From the NCBI GenBank assembly GCA_000149265.1, contig CH002951.1:197311-261310 (forward strand): DNA of 64,000 nucleotides. The letters are read 5' to 3'. The notes below the pieces were generated by a model. That model did no database searches. It was given only the letters and a program-made list of their open reading frames with translations, and had not been told where the DNA came from. Position numbers and translations under genes: made by a program. Of this stretch, positions 34,431 through 47,760 are shown piece after piece; positions within the stretch are counted from its first letter, which is position 1, and the number at the start of each line of letters is the position of its first letter. The stretch comes from Ciona savignyi (lineage: Eukaryota; Chordata; Ascidiacea; Phlebobranchia; Cionidae).

Positions 34431-37400
34431 CAGCATTTGCAATTAAAAGCGGAATTACAATAGAGCTGTGGCATTTTTTTCCCATGACCACATTTCATTG
34501 TTTAAAATGGAGCACATATGCAGTATATATTCCATCTTCAGATTAACATTGATGCATGTTGTGTGGGAATGTGTTTACAAGACTCGAGAGTTGACATCAT
34601 ATGAGTAATAAACCAATTTGGTCTTTCTTTAAGATACGATGGGATAGTGTCAGAAAATTTCTTCACTAATGAGGACATTCCTCTATTTTCTTTAATATAC
34701 CTAAAAAAACATCTTAATTAAAACATCTTAGTACAAAATATTACAAGACTGGAATTTTACAAAAGAAAGAACAAACAATTATTCAATATTACCGAGATTG
34801 GCGAGCAGGAATATAATCCTCCATTAACGAAGATAAGAGCCCAGAGAATGATTTGTTGTTTTTTGACAAAAAACGTTCTTTAAGATCTCGGTTTTGCCTG
34901 AAACAAAACTAGGTAATTTGCTATTAAAACCATCATTCAAACTTGATTTTTTTGCAATTTGATTAAAATTGATACTAAAATATTGCATGTAATAAAAACA
35001 CAAGTACTGTCAAATAGGTATAAGTTTACAGTAAGGTGTTGTACTTGGGCAATGCACTTAGCTCTAGCAGATGCAGCAGCAAAACATTATTTACTCAAAG
35101 TTTGCAGAAGAAAAAGAGGATTAGGGTACCTTTCAACAGCGTTGGTTGTCGTGGACACGGTATATTTAAAGTGGTACTTTTTAAACCCCCAAATCCATCG
35201 CTAAAAAAAATAGTTACGTTACGAGAGCTCACATCAAATTAGTTTAGTTTGTATACATTATAAAACAAACAAATGTTAGTTAAAACTTGAAATGGTTAAA
35301 AAATAATTACCAATATATGTATTTATATTTTATTTTAATGGCTATAATAAATAGGTTTTTATACCTCTTTCACCGGCAACCATATTTTTGAAATATAGTT
35401 TTTAAATTTCTGGTTTTGCCACAGCTCTGACAATTTTAATGACTCCAGCGCAGATTCAAATTCCTTGGTGTCTCTTGCATCAGCAACCATGTTAAGAGCT
35501 TCCATACATTCAGCGCTGTGTTCGGACATGCAGTTTTCTCCCTTAGCAATCCACCGTTTTCATGCTTGTTTACGATGAAAATCGCACAAGAGTACCGAAC
35601 AATCTAAATGATAGACATATTATATTAGTACTTTTATACGATAACACAAAATTGTTACATTATTATGAAATTTGTTTCCGTAAAAATCCAAACCATGGCA
35701 TTAAAGTTTTACTGTTTAGCTGTAAAATTACTATAAACCGGAGTTACTAGTGTAATATCATCAGTCGCTTTATATTGTAGAATTGTGCAAAGTAAATAAA
35801 TATCTTTCTAATTTACCACTCACTAGTAAACACCTCCTCAAATGTATTGATTTCTTCATTATCGAAATCAGTTAAACAAACATGTGGATTAAATTTTGGA
35901 TTCCAGGAGCGAATCATCTCAAGTCGCTTCTTTGATGCTCTTTTTTGATTCATCTTGAACAATGAACGTGGCCACAACTTGGCAGCCCACATTGGTTTTG
36001 ACGACCGCTAAAAATAGTGGCAATGCATATTTGGAAGTTTTATATGTTGCATCAAGGCAACTACAATAAGTAAACATCAGATTTAATAGATGTTTTTGAA
36101 ATTAGTTTTGGTAGACAAATAGTAATGTCTGTTCACTATAATCTGTTGGTATTTTAACATCGCCATTTTTGGGGATATTGCTGTTGATAACATCTATATT
36201 GTACAGGGTATTTTTTATATGTGGCCTGAAATAAACGCTATTATCAGCATGCTTCGCTTGGTACTCTTCTACCATATGTTCCACATTAACTTGGTCCAAT
36301 TTACTAAAGCGATTTTTTATGTTTTGGTGATTCATTTTGGTATAAATTTCTTTTCGTTCCGGAAAATATCGCCGGTTTTCAATATTTACAGATTTTCCTT
36401 CTGGGAACAGTGTGCTATCAGTTTGTACTTTTAATTTTAATATAATTCCTTTTAATTCCTTCCATAACATAATTGTTAATCAGTTGTGCAATTCGTTTAT
36501 CCATGGTCTGAGATATACCATCTTGCCCTCCCAATACGTGATTAGTGTGGTTTTTCGCATTGAAATAGTTGAGAAATATAAGCACCTTTGCATTACTTTA
36601 TTCCCGGTATCAGCTGCAAGTTTTAAATCCAAAATTGCTTTGGTCCTGCTGTTTTTAGTCGAATCAGCTGCAAGCTAAAAATCAAATCAAAATAAATTTT
36701 CCTTCGTGTTCATGAGTTATCTGCCTGATTACTGATTTGTGGGGGTGCCTTGCTAAGGATTCACAAGTAAACGGTTAGAGTCTGTTGAACATAATCTTTA
36801 ATCTCACCTTGAAATTAGGATAGTACAACCTTTGATGCATTGTTATTCGGGCGTGACAGTCCAACTTTTTAGTAGGTTGATACATGGCACGCATGACAGA
36901 AATAGCTTCTGTATGATCATCCTTTTCTTTCTAGTGTAAAAATTTAATATTAGTCTAGCATAGTTAAAACCTCTGGCGGATCTAGAACAAAATAGTAGGA
37001 GTTTCGTGAACAAAGCAAACACAACTTTTTGTCCAGAGAGCATTTTTTTGTAATCTGGCGTTGGTTAAAACATAAGTACAGTACCATATTACAATGCAAT
37101 GATTTATTTAATATAGAAGATTAATTAGGTTATATTACCAACTCTCTTTCGGCTTTTTGTTTCAGTTTAAAAGCTTTATGTCTATCTGGTCCATGATGAC
37201 AATGCAGAACTTTTGATCCGCTAAGAGGAGTGTATGGAACATATTCCTTGCAACTTCCATTTGAAAAATGGCTTGTCAACTCCCAACGTCTAAACTTTTT
37301 TGCGAAATCTATAATGTTAAAGATGTGTAAACTTCTAATTAACGCCTAGAACGAAAAAAAAAAATATATATACCAATTATGGGCATCATCATATTCAGAG

Positions 37401-38514
37401 AGGCACAAAATTTAAAAATATTTAAAACCAGTAGTAAATTGGTGGCAGTTTACATGGGAGATTAGTTAAAGCATCATCAAAGCGGCAGTCGTCCTTTAAA
37501 TCCTTAATGAATATAAACTTTTTGTCGTAGGGTACTTACTTCACCTTTATTTTGTTGCATCAATAAAACTAGAACAGCTATTTTAAAGAAATTAATTCTA
37601 TTATAATGTCACCAAATAGAGATTTGGTCGCAATACCTTTATACAAGTTACCTTCTTTTTGAAATTTGGTTGTCTGAACTGTAACAAATCTGTAGCAGTT
37701 TTCAGCTTCAAAAGAAGCAACCCAATGTAGTGCTTCTTCCAAATTATTAAAATGTAAAATTACTTTAATATTATCCTCAGGACCTTTTTCTTAATAGGAA
37801 ATAAAAAATAAATTTAAACATTTGACATACAAAAAAAAGCAACTTATGGGTACTATATAGAAAAATGCTACTACAATGATGATCTGACGATTGCCCATGT
37901 GTTAATTCCCTTTGGTTTTCCAATTCACAGGGATAAACATGAATATATTTTCTATCCTATCCTATACACTATTTGTGTGAAAACTAACTCTAAGCTCTAA
38001 CGATAATCTCAACCCCAACACTAATCTCAACTCTAACCCCAACCTTAACGCTAACCCCAACCTTAACACTAATCCTAACCCAACTAGTCAACCACGGGGT
38101 CGTTGTACATTGCACCAGTATCGATATATTACCGGTACTTAATCTGTGAATAACAGTTTACTAACTGCTGCCTTTATATTCATCATACCGCATATTGTTT
38201 TTCTAGATTTTCTGGATCTTGAACAAGGAGGTGCGGTTTGAAAATCATCTTCACTATCTAAACTGTCTTCCAACTTGACAACAACTGAAGACTAAAATAA
38301 AACCACTGTTAACAAAACATTCTGTTTGATTAGGTCTATGCTGTATGCTAACTGAATAGGCTAGTAGGCTATTGCGTAAGCCAAATTTACTAACATATAC
38401 CACAGGCCTAGCTGTAACTAAAGTAAACATTTTTGGTATTTCTCCTTACGAACTAAAGTAACCGTACACAGGCCTATGCTATGATTTACGGTATATAAAT
38501 GTACTCACAGACAT
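34430..38514 (-). pseudogene. Broken MULE-type transposase gene (CARF-related), multi-exon
   Basis: Start ATG 38512-38514. Exons include 38509-38514, 38189-38291 and 37652-37789 (these join in phase), then about 37137-37318 (CHHGPDRHKAFKLKQKAERE), 36807-36930 (KKLDCHARITMHQRLYYP), and a long region from 36680 down. Catalytic-type motifs follow: LDATYKTSKYALPLF, LTDFDNEEI and LCDFHRKQA. Later pieces at about 35170 (STTTNAVER), 34800-34880 and 34570-34700 (DTIPSYLKERPNW) extend the match. Lesions seen are an in-frame TAA after LLFVYQN (36102-36104), a frameshift near 35930, a TGA in place of a Trp codon near 35567, and a shifted frame near 36530. This architecture is shared by transposases related to the calcium-responsive factor CARF. 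I infer loss of function in this copy. Confidence 0.8.
37877..37972 (+). mobile_element. SINE 3' fragment inside the MULE-like element
   Basis: GATGATCTGACGATTGCCC through TTCACAGGGATAAACATGAA to a CTATCCTATCCTAT tail. The fragment ends about 20 bp inside the right arm boundary. Confidence 0.85.
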
Positions 38515-38845
38515 CCTTTATTCGCAATCTATTGAACGAAGGTCAATCAAATATTTTAAATGTTTTTTTGTAAAACAAAAGTAGTGAGAAAGGTTATAAA
38601 ATGAAACCAACGCCATTGCTCAACTTAGCAGACGACGTGGTCGGTGGACTGCAAAAAAAAACTTTTTTCTTTTTGTCGTTCCACATGAAACACTCTCTCC
38701 TAGGAATTCCTCGATGCCATGCAGCTTCTACCAAGTGCAGATGGCGTTGTAAAAATTTAGCCTCCAAAAAGAAACTTTTTTCTTTTTGTCGTTCCGCATG
38801 AAACACTCTCTCCTAGGAATTCCTCGATGCCATGCAGCTTCTACC
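37995..38845 (-). repeat. Right inverted arm of the MULE-like element
   Basis: Reverse complement of 30838-31571, with the same exon 1-2 region reading leftward toward the transposase. It is longer because the outermost 68 bp, ending TGCAGCTTCTACC, occur twice (ends at 38732 and 38845, 113 bp apart). Confidence 0.88.
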
Positions 38846-38854
38846 TAAACGAGA

Positions 38855-39015
38855 ACATTGGCGCGCAGCCTCGCACATGCTGCTTTCAACAAAACAAACA
38901 TTGGGAAATCACAACCACCATTGTTACTAAGCAAAACACTTGCTTAAAAACAATGACTAAGGGACAAAGCATTAGCAACAATTTGGAACATAAACGAACT
39001 AGTACTGTACTAATG
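38855..39015. repeat. Repeat X, right part after the MULE-like insertion
   Basis: ACATTGGCGCGCAGCC continues the sequence that stops at 30828. The following CACATGCTGCTTTCAAC and AAAAACAATGACTAAGGGA match, inverted, the right end of the hAT element at 29404-30366. Confidence 0.6.
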
Positions 39016-39645
39016 TAAAATCACGCAGTTTGTTCGCACGAGCGGAAGAACGTTTTGGGAGCTAAATATTAATGCCAAGAAGACCTGGCCGACAAATTCA
39101 TCGAGTGAATGTGTCCGCTATTGCCTCCTTGTACCTACTACGAAAGAGGTGTTTGTTTTTACTTATATTAACATTGTTCTTCACAAATGCGCCACTGATT
39201 TGATTAACAGACTGTCAAAACCCTATAATTGCAATCTTTTCTTCCAAAATCACTGCTGAAACCGATCGTTTAAAAGCATTAAATCGGCAGTCTAAAACTT
39301 AAACAATACATATGTTTTCATCGCTTCTGACGAAGACACAATGACTGTTTAATACTTGCATTGGTAAACGTATTGGCAGAAAGCTTCAAACATTTTCCGG
39401 GATTTTGATTCTGTTGCAAAAAGCTTGGAAAAAGACATCGGCGCTTGGATTTCATCTAGAATCAGAATGTCGTGATGGTTCTCACAAATCGTTCCAGGTT
39501 TATAATTGTGTTCATTGTTCGATTGTGTATTTAAATATACATGACGCTTTCGTTAAGTTTTATTACGTTGTCAGAAATTCCTCGATTGTAAATACGCCAA
39601 TGGCGACGTAGGCTATATAATTCGGCTAAACACTTAAAAAAATGA
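39016..39645. other. Intergenic stretch
   Basis: A short + strand open frame (39405-39611) has no recognisable content. I see no gene here. Confidence 0.35.
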
Positions 39646-39649
39646 AAAT

Positions 39650-39895
39650 CGATAGTAAATTTTCATGCAAACAAAAAAAGATTTGGATACCCCACACCCA
39701 CAAAAAAGGGAAACCCCCAACACTTAATTGCACCGAAACCAGTGATCAATCTGCTTTAACTCCTCATAGAATGAAATAAACTAAGAAGTGTCGGTTAATA
39801 TGTTTAAGATATGCATTGGCAAATTGTGGATAAATCACGCCAACTTTAACCAATCCCAGGAATATAAAAATGACAACCGTTTTTTGCACTTTATT
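39650..39895 (+). repeat. Dispersed repeat R2 copy
   Basis: AAATCGATAGTAAATTTTCATGCA, shortened here to TCGATAGTAAATTTTCATG, then AGATTTGGATACCCC, GGGAAACCCCCAACAC and GAAACCAGTGATCAATCTG. It matches 40960-41110 and 5165-5490 in order. Confidence 0.6.
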
Positions 39896-39899
39896 GTCG

Positions 39900-40174
39900 A
39901 TAGGATAGGATAGAATATTCCATGTTTATCCCCGTGAATGGGAAAACCAAGGGGATTAACACACGGGCAATCGTCAGATCACCTCGCGCCCATCGTCGGG
40001 TTACCGGAGCTATTGTAGTGTGTTGTATATGGTAGACATGTTCCTTCAATTTGGTAGAACCCATTAATCCGCTGGGTTCAGGCAATGTCCGTAAAGTGCC
40101 TTGCCCAAGGACACATCCGACTAGCTTTTTCGATTGAAAGGCGACGCACTTAACCGTTAGACCAACCGGCAGGA
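39900..40174 (-). mobile_element. SINE, near full length
   Basis: Minus-strand copy from tail (plus strand ATAGGATAGGATAGAATATT) to head (TTAACCGTTAGACCAACCGG). There is a small internal deletion before the B-box region. Confidence 0.85.
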
Positions 40175-40959
40175 CATCTCGATATTCTTAGATTTTCGAT
40201 ATTTAAAAACTGGAACGGACATTTTTTTCAAGTTTAAAAAAAATGAAAACCAACTATTCAGAAAACATGGATATTAAGTTTGGATTGGTAATAGCAATTT
40301 TGATATCATATTTACAAAAACTACATATTAGTTAATCCACGCCGGCTGTGTTCATTCTGTTATCACTTCATGACGTCATTGATACTTATCATCCCATGAC
40401 GTCATTGACACTTAAAGCAGTTGTTTTCCATCTAAGACATTTTTTGCTTTATAAAGCGTTGTGCGAAAAAAGACACACAACTTACTAAAGAATAAAACTA
40501 GGAGTGTTTTTTTATTTGGTGGAGGTTCCACTGCCAGTCAAGTTTAGCTCCACGACATGTGTGTACCTGTAGGGTCGGAACGGAGATTTATGTACCAGGT
40601 ATAGACGGCAGCGGATCCTGGGACCTGGTCCCGGCCAATTAGACGCGTTGAGAAACCCTGGTCCCACAAGGTAACCAGGGAAGCCATTCGTTTAATTTAG
40701 GAAATATAGATATCAGAATTAGTTTTTGCTTGAGGAAATAAACGTTATACACTTAGAATAAGATATACCAAGGGTGATGAGATAGAACCCAATCCCCAGG
40801 GAACCTAATCGTCTGTGCATGCAGAAAAAAAGCGGGCTCCTAATAGGGATTTTAAAAATAGTGATGGTTTACACTCTCTATAGTTTTTTTTTTTTTTATA
40901 AAAACGCATCTATATAGGAAACTTGTATCAGTTATTTCATACACTTACGTTTCTGTTCA
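40175..40959. other. Repeat-rich spacer
   Basis: Two short CATGACGTCATTGA repeats lie at 40369-40408. GTGCATGCAGAAA (40816-40828) is a half copy of the R1 palindrome. No gene seen. Confidence 0.4.
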
Positions 40960-41110
40960 TCGATAGTAAATTGTAATGCAAATAAAAAAAAGATTCGGAT
41001 ATTCGACCATAAACCATTTTTCGGGAAACCACCATCACTCAATTACATTCAAACCATTGATCACTTTACTTAAACGCGCCATAATAACAAGAATTGTAAT
41101 TATCTAACGA
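40960..41110 (+). repeat. Dispersed repeat R2 copy
   Basis: ATCGATAGTAAATTGTAATG, AGATTCGGATATTCGACC, CGGGAAACCACCATCACTC and AACCATTGATCACTTTAC follow the order of the 39.65-kb copy. Confidence 0.55.
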
Positions 41111-41563
41111 GGTAAATATTTAAGGGCTGTTACCTAATGTTTAGATATGTAGTGGTACATTTTTGGGGTAAATAGAGTTTATTATATGAGAATACGGCTT
41201 TCTTTAAAATTTGAAGTGCATAGCTCCTTTCAGATTCAATATCGACTTTCATACAATATTGTAGCCAAAAATGGAAAAAAAACGGGTTTCTTTTATATTT
41301 TGTGTTCTGTCGGACCAAAGAGATTATACACCTTGTTATAGTCTTTTTGGTCGGACATTCCGCCGGTTTTTTGTGTTTTAAAAAATGCATTCGCACATCT
41401 ACACCATGTAAATCAACATTTGACAATAATAGTTCTACAAAGTATACCTGTCACGAATGTTACGCAGTAAAAAATGAAGTAAAAACGATATGTGTTACCT
41501 TCGGAATCGAAAACCATAATTAAAAGAAGTAATGCAGATTGTCTTGAGTGAATTATGCTACAA

Positions 41564-42926
41564 CAGGCATGGGCAACCCCTGGCACGCGTGCCCAACTTG
41601 GCACGCGAGCTCGTATTTCTGGCACGCTAGTTCAAGGAAATTAGATTCCTTTCTCTTAAAGATGATAACTTAAAAGTTGTTGTATTATTTGAGCTTTGGC
41701 CACGTGCATAAAATGTTTATTACCGTAAGTTGTGAAGTAAACATTTGATGATTTATTACCGTGTTATTGTTACTTAACAAACACCAAACAGTACAACAAT
41801 CCGCTTGCAAATTTCGCAACCTGTTGGCCCACAGACGAACGTGAGAGAAATTTGTACGTTTGTGCAGACAACCAGATGTAGTTAAAATCAGTTACCCTTA
41901 GCATCCTAATTTACTTTTGTTAGCATTATGAGATACAAAATGTTAAAGGTTAAACATGATGTACCGTGTACCGGTAAGGTCATTCGGTATCGGTAAAGGT
42001 CATAAATGCATATTTCGGCAAGTACAAAAAGACCGGTAAACTTATTTCACATAAGCTCATCGTTACGTTTATCAAATTGCGTTAATGAGAGTAAAAATTT
42101 ATCGTTGAACACACTTATTCACCGGCCTAAGTTTATTTTGCAGTAAAGATAAAAATTAAAAGTCATTACTGTAAAACAGCGGTTCTCAAACTGGGGTCCG
42201 TACCTTCCAAAAAAATTAAACGACGCTTTTGAAGAAAAAGAATTGTGTAAAATTAAGTTTTTACGCAACTTTTTTTCCAATCAACTTAACAAACACCAGT
42301 CTTGAAAGCTTACAGGCTACATTGGCATTTATGACATCACAAGAAGCTATTTGATGTCACATTAGTGCAATTCAAAAGTACAGAACTGCTACTATAGTAG
42401 GAAATAGTACAACTTCTATTATGGTAGGAGTAAACATTCAAAAAAATGCCAAGGTCAGAGGCGTCTCGTTTTTCCTTAAGCCGTGCATCCGGGTTAATAT
42501 GTTTTATTTTTTGAGGGGACCATGAGTCATTTAAAAAAATGCTAGGGACCGTTGCATATTTTTTAAAAAAAAGTTTGAGAACCGCTGCTGTAAAAAGTTT
42601 TTTCGTTTTTGTGTCCCTACCGAATGTTAGGACCATCAGCTAAGAAACTTCAAACTGATGTACGAGATGTAGTTAAAGCTATTCAAACTGACATTTTCTT
42701 AGAAATAAAACTTGAACCTTTTAAGAAAGTTTACTGTGAATGTTTTGTTTTTGTTATATTGTGTTTTCACTATTTTGGTAAATTTAAATCATTTTTTTCA
42801 AAACAGGCACCTTTAAGAATAAAAAAGCAATATGTTCTTACGAATTGTTAGTTGGCACGCGGAAGGATTTTTCCATAAATTTTAGCCGATTTTGGCACCC
42901 AGGCCGAGAAAGGTTGCCCACCCCTG
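41564..42926. mobile_element. hAT-type element, 1363 bp, perfect 8-bp TSD, hosting a second hAT MITE
   Basis: Ends CAGGCATGGGCAACC and GGTTGCCCACCCCTG. The duplication TGCTACAA lies at 41556-41563 and 42927-42934. Subterminal GGCACGCG motifs cluster at the left. A + strand frame at 42609-42851 is all that is open, so the element is non-autonomous or decayed. It contains the MITE at 42177-42587. Confidence 0.9.
42177..42587. mobile_element. hAT-type MITE, 411 bp, nested in another hAT element
   Basis: Ends CAGCGGTTCTCAAACT and AGTTTGAGAACCGCTG are a perfect inverted repeat. The duplication CTGTAAAA lies at 42169-42176 and 42588-42595. The termini resemble the MITE at 5885, but the interior differs (GGGGTCCG near the left, GGGACCG near the right). 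Confidence 0.92.
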
Positions 42927-43872
42927 TGCTACAACAATTACGAAGGTTTAAAATATACAGATAAAAATGCTTTTTGCTTTCAAAACGTGTTTTAAAGGCC
43001 ACATTAACTTTCATAACGATTCTTCATCCTATACAACAAACATATACAAATGCAACATTCCTGTAACTGGACTGTGCACATGGGATAAACTAATAATTAT
43101 CACCACAAATATGGATAACCATAAATACATTTAGGGTAGGTTTAATATTCTAATTATTTGTGATTGTCGTATCAAGCGTTACTAATTATAAAACCGGTAA
43201 CTGCTTTTAATTAATGTTCTGCTTTATATGGTAGGTGGTTGTGGTTATTATCTTATTCTTTTCTTCTGTCATTCCAGTTTTCAGTAAAGAGTGAGTTCCG
43301 TATCCTATCCAGTAACCAACTAGCCACCATTTTTATTTATTTATTATATATGTACACAAAGTTTGAAAAGAAAAACAATAGAAAATTATTTCACCATATA
43401 ATACAGTAAAATTGCCACTTCATATTACTGCTATGTTTATCAAAATTTTAATATTGGGCCAAATTTTTAAAATGTTACAATTTATTTTTATACAGCAGAT
43501 GACTTGCAGATTTAAAAACGCTGTTCAATTTGAACAATAAAGTTTGTTGTTCTATTCGTTTCACCCAAATATTCTGATGTGTTGTACAATCTCGAACAAT
43601 GCTGTAAGCAAGGCATTATAAATAATAGATATTTACTATTCTTAAACCAACCACCAAAGCTAAGAAAGCACCAAATATTATTTTAAGTTGGTGAGAAACA
43701 ATGTGTTTGCACAAAAGTCGTTAGAATTAGAATTAAAAAAAGAACTAGTGAAACTTCATGCACAAAATTAGAAAGCAATGGTTCAGTCAATCCATGCAAA
43801 AAGTAATGTTAAAATTAAAATCCATGCAAATTGTTGAGGGTGATGTGATGGAAAGCAGCAGTGCATGATTAA
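42927..43872. other. Spacer / 3' side of SERP1
   Basis: AT-rich; it probably includes the 3' UTR of the leftward SERP1 gene. No other gene seen. Confidence 0.4.
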
Positions 43873-45898
<2,026 letters not shown>

Positions 45899-46200
45899 GA
45901 CAAATTATTCTCCCATCTCTCCAATGCAAACTGACCTTAGACAAATGGCTGTCACAAAAATCCTGCAACAAAAAGTCTTAGATTTTTTTACAACTTAAAA
46001 TTGAAGCTTGGATATGCAGCCTATAAACTCACGGCCTCCAATTTTTTCCCTGAAAATTTCGAGCTATACCCATCTGTACATTGGAAACTTTTTCTTACAT
46101 AACTAGATAAGAAATGCTCAATCAACAACTTTATTTCACAAAGCTCTGCTTTACTGTTCGAAAACTGCACAGATAAAAAAGTGAACATCGGCGCCGAGCC
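45899..46200. repeat. Repeat X, uninterrupted copy
   Basis: Collinear with 30547-30828 and then 38855 onward: TCTCTCCAATGCAAACTGAC, GAAGCTTGGATATGCAG, TTTATTTCACAAAGC, and then GAACATCGGCGCCGAGCC. It serves as the empty site for the MULE-like insertion. Confidence 0.7.
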
Positions 46201-46416
46201 TAACACAAAATGTTTACACTAGATTTTTTTGAAAACATAGAAATTGTTAATGGATTGGTTGTACAGGGACAAAATTGATCAAAAATTGCGCTGAAAATAA
46301 TGAAATATGGATTATTATTGCTGGTGATCTTTTTATGACAGCCGTGAAGTAGAGATGTCAAGTAATGATACGAATACTGATTCACGATTTGCACGGCTAG
46401 CGTGCGGGTGCGAAAA

Positions 46417-47751
46417 ATGGCGGAGAAAACGTATGCATCGATTGCACACAAGGTCTCAGAGTTAAAGAGGCCTAACTGCTTAGCAGCAAGAACGTTTAAA
46501 CTGATGTCAGGGTCGGAATTATGTGACCTTATTAAAGAAGTGAATTTTCCGGTGGAAAAGCTGAAGGGAATAGCCGAAAGAAAGGGGAATCTAGTGGATT
46601 TCACCTGTACAGACCGAGAAAGTGTAATGAAATTGGCGGATATGCTACAAAGAAACGAAAAGATCAAATTTGTGCGATTGTATGAAAGCTCAAAAATCAA
46701 TATTGCTATTGGATGGGTACCAGTGCCACTAAAAAACGACGAAATTAAGGCCTTTTTTGAAAAGAACTACCTTCCTGTTCACAACGTACAAAGCAAACTC
46801 AACAAGCTAGGGCTCATATCTGGTATGAGAATATTATCGGTGTCAAAAGAAGATTTAAATTTAAACCCCATACCGAGCTATATTAACATCAACGATTTTG
46901 AATTGTATGTGACATATACCGGCCAAGTTCGCACATGTAAATATTGTCAGGAGCCAGGACATAAACAATCCGAATGTAAAATGCGCGAATTGGATTTTCC
47001 TAAACTGGAGAGCAAAGCAGTTGAAGCCAGCACAACGATCCCCGAGAACAGCCCTCGAGCACGTGTCGGTGCTGCACAGACTGATGGCAAACTGGTTAAA
47101 GAAGCAAGCCTTGCTGAAGGCACTCAATTCCAACACGTTCATGCCAAAAAAGACGCCAATTCTGGCTTGAAAGAAATTAAAATATCGCAGGAAAACAGAG
47201 GAAATAAACGCGCTCTTAGCAGCCCTGAAGCGGTTCCCTTGCCGGCAACAAAATCAATGAGCCTCAACGTCAATAACATGGAGGTCCGATGTCCTAAATG
47301 TAACCGAGAAGGTCTAATACAAGAAGAAAACAACAAATTTCATTGTTTTAACTGCGCATCAGAATACAAAGTTGCCAAACCATGTTGCAATAATGACGCT
47401 CGCTTTTTAGTCGACACGTCCCAAACCACAACCAATTGTGCAGTCTGCAGGGAACGTATGCTAATATTGCCCTGCTGTAAAGAGTTCCAACCCGAGCTGA
47501 AGAAATCAACACGTATAGTCAGTTGTTTGACCTGTGATGCTGACTCAATCATCTGCGCCTGTGGCACACTCAGTATTGAAACGTCACCTGGAAATTATAA
47601 AGATTGCAGCAACCCAGAATGTAAAAATGTTATATTCTCTTGTGTTTGTGGATATGCCGGGAGCGAATGCAAATCAAAAAAGTCATCCACGAAATGTCGC
47701 TGCGGAGCCGTATTCAACTGGATAGACTCGGGAAGAATTGCTACATCTTAA
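46417..47751 (+). CDS. LINE ORF1: nucleic-acid-binding protein with CCHC knuckle and Cys-rich C-terminus
   Basis: The first ATG in frame is 46417-46419, giving 444 aa (an upstream in-frame GTG at 46402 is unlikely to start). The N-terminal half is basic and resembles the RNA-binding part of Tx1-like ORF1 proteins. A retroviral-type knuckle CKYCQEPGHKQSEC lies near residue 180. A linker rich in Ser, Pro and Glu follows. The last ~155 residues hold 21 cysteines, mostly as CxxC or CxC pairs (CPKC, CFNC, CAVC, CLTC, CACG, CVCG, CRCG), which looks like several zinc-binding sites. The role is presumably binding of element RNA into a particle. The Cys-rich domain is unusual for LINE ORF1. Confidence 0.88.
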   Translation: MAEKTYASIAHKVSELKRPNCLAARTFKLMSGSELCDLIKEVNFPVEKLKGIAERKGNLVDFTCTDRESVMKLADMLQRNEKIKFVRLYESSKINIAIGWVPVPLKNDEIKAFFEKNYLPVHNVQSKLNKLGLISGMRILSVSKEDLNLNPIPSYININDFELYVTYTGQVRTCKYCQEPGHKQSECKMRELDFPKLESKAVEASTTIPENSPRARVGAAQTDGKLVKEASLAEGTQFQHVHAKKDANSGLKEIKISQENRGNKRALSSPEAVPLPATKSMSLNVNNMEVRCPKCNREGLIQEENNKFHCFNCASEYKVAKPCCNNDARFLVDTSQTTTNCAVCRERMLILPCCKEFQPELKKSTRIVSCLTCDADSIICACGTLSIETSPGNYKDCSNPECKNVIFSCVCGYAGSECKSKKSSTKCRCGAVFNWIDSGRIATS

Positions 47752-47760
47752 AGGATATTA

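Larger units (their letters stand above)
30838..38845 (-). mobile_element. MULE-like DNA transposon with long terminal inverted arms, about 8 kb
   Basis: The outer termini are GGTAGAAGCTGCATGGCATC (30838) and its complement ending at 38845. The arms extend inward 734 bp on the left and 851 bp on the right and are nearly identical. The flanks CTAACGAGA (30829-30837) and TAAACGAGA (38846-38854) share 7 of 9 bases, consistent with an aged 9-bp duplication. Inside, on the minus strand, lies a multi-exon transposase pseudogene. A gypsy retrotransposon and a SINE fragment inserted later. Long arms, 9-bp duplications and the transposase type together point to the Mutator-like superfamily. The superfamily assignment is from memory of conserved motifs. 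Confidence 0.8.

Noticed and set aside
36102..36470. 122-codon - strand frame as an independent gene
   Set aside because: It matches the middle of the MULE-type transposase and ends at an internal stop of that pseudogene.
42609..42851. 80-codon + strand frame as a hAT transposase remnant
   Set aside because: I see no hAT catalytic or dimerisation motif in it, and it lies in a decayed element interior.
46200..46700. - strand 166-codon open frame
   Set aside because: It is antisense to the LINE 5' UTR and ORF1 and has no recognisable content.
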